Part shown: one piece after another, positions 63,893 to 64,000 of the stretch
Position numbering within the stretch: the first letter of the stretch is position 1
Layout: each line of letters opens with the position of its first letter
Source: Aeromonas lacus
GTDB lineage: Bacteria > Pseudomonadota > Gammaproteobacteria > Enterobacterales > Aeromonadaceae
Direction: 5' to 3'
DNA length: 64,000 bases
Assembly: GCF_000764665.1 (NCBI RefSeq)
Contig: NZ_JRGM01000147.1
Location: 124,001-188,000 of the forward strand
Translations under genes and position numbers: made by a program
The notes under the pieces: model-generated
Told to the model about the DNA's origin: nothing
The model's database searches: none
What the model saw: the letters and a program-made list of their open reading frames with translations, nothing else

Positions 63893-64000
63893 CCTTGTAG
63901 TTGCATCGTGACTGCATGGTTATGCCGCAGCGGGGTCGCCTCTATTTTTACCGTCAAGGCTCAGATATTGACACCAAAAAGATCGTGGTCGCTCGTAAAC

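Overview
The window is a stretch of chromosome from a GC-rich gammaproteobacterium, most likely Aeromonas. This rests on gene content and order: lptM-lysA-dapF-DUF484-xerC-HAD beside cyaY, hemCDXY divergent from a class I cyaA, lptFG divergent from pepA-holC-valS, a lipase with its foldase, and sgrR. No phage, insertion sequence, integron or CRISPR array is visible. Most of the window is core genome with short intergenic spaces and many clear intrinsic terminators.

Layout. 1-3.6 kb: end of darP, a class I glutamine amidotransferase-like hydrolase, a small lipoprotein, and an MscS channel fused to a cyclic-nucleotide-binding domain. 3.7-8.5 kb: minus-strand cell-wall/lysine and recombinase operon (lptM, lysA, dapF, DUF484, xerC, yigB-like). 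8.6-16.4 kb: cyaY and an esterase; cyaA with a CRP-like site; the overlapping hemC-hemD-hemX-hemY operon with a Fur-box-like site. 16.4-21.2 kb: a YkgJ-type cysteine-cluster protein; glpX with a duplicated second copy of its own 3' end; a porin preceded by four Pho-box half-sites; a lone binding protein; an EamA transporter. 21.2-28.4 kb: YjeM-type permease, PbpG-type peptidase, acyltransferase, and a TonB-dependent siderophore receptor with Fur box plus PepSY-type membrane protein. 28.6-37 kb: tRNA-Leu(CAA), an RDD protein, lptGF, pepA, holC, valS. 37-44.8 kb: a mixed accessory-like stretch (CaCA antiporter, SieB-family protein, AraC-GyrI regulator, acetyltransferase, GrpB, small proteins, repeat lipoprotein, amino-acid-type binding protein, LuxR regulator). 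45-54 kb: tyrS, lipase and foldase, thioesterase, sgrR with a divergent SgrT-like small gene, a MetJ-box-preceded metY, GST, EamA. 55-64 kb: a diguanylate cyclase, then a six-gene minus-strand import and hydrolysis operon with a divergent PhnR-like GntR/UTRA regulator, and an XRE-type regulator.

The most interesting theme is phosphate limitation. Two sites carry near-perfect PhoB boxes (7-mers like CTGTCAT repeated every 11 bp): one in front of the porin, and a back-to-back pair between the ABC substrate-binding gene and the GntR/UTRA gene. The operon encodes a binding protein, an alkaline-phosphatase-superfamily hydrolase without a signal peptide, two permeases, an ATPase and a HAD-IB phosphatase. 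I read it as a Pho-controlled pathway that imports an organic phosphorus compound and hydrolyses it in the cytoplasm; the substrate is unknown. Other notable points are the hybrid glpX 3' end, the Fur box in front of hemCDXY, and the SgrT-like ORF next to sgrR.

All calls come from reading the sequence. No database search or folding program was run.
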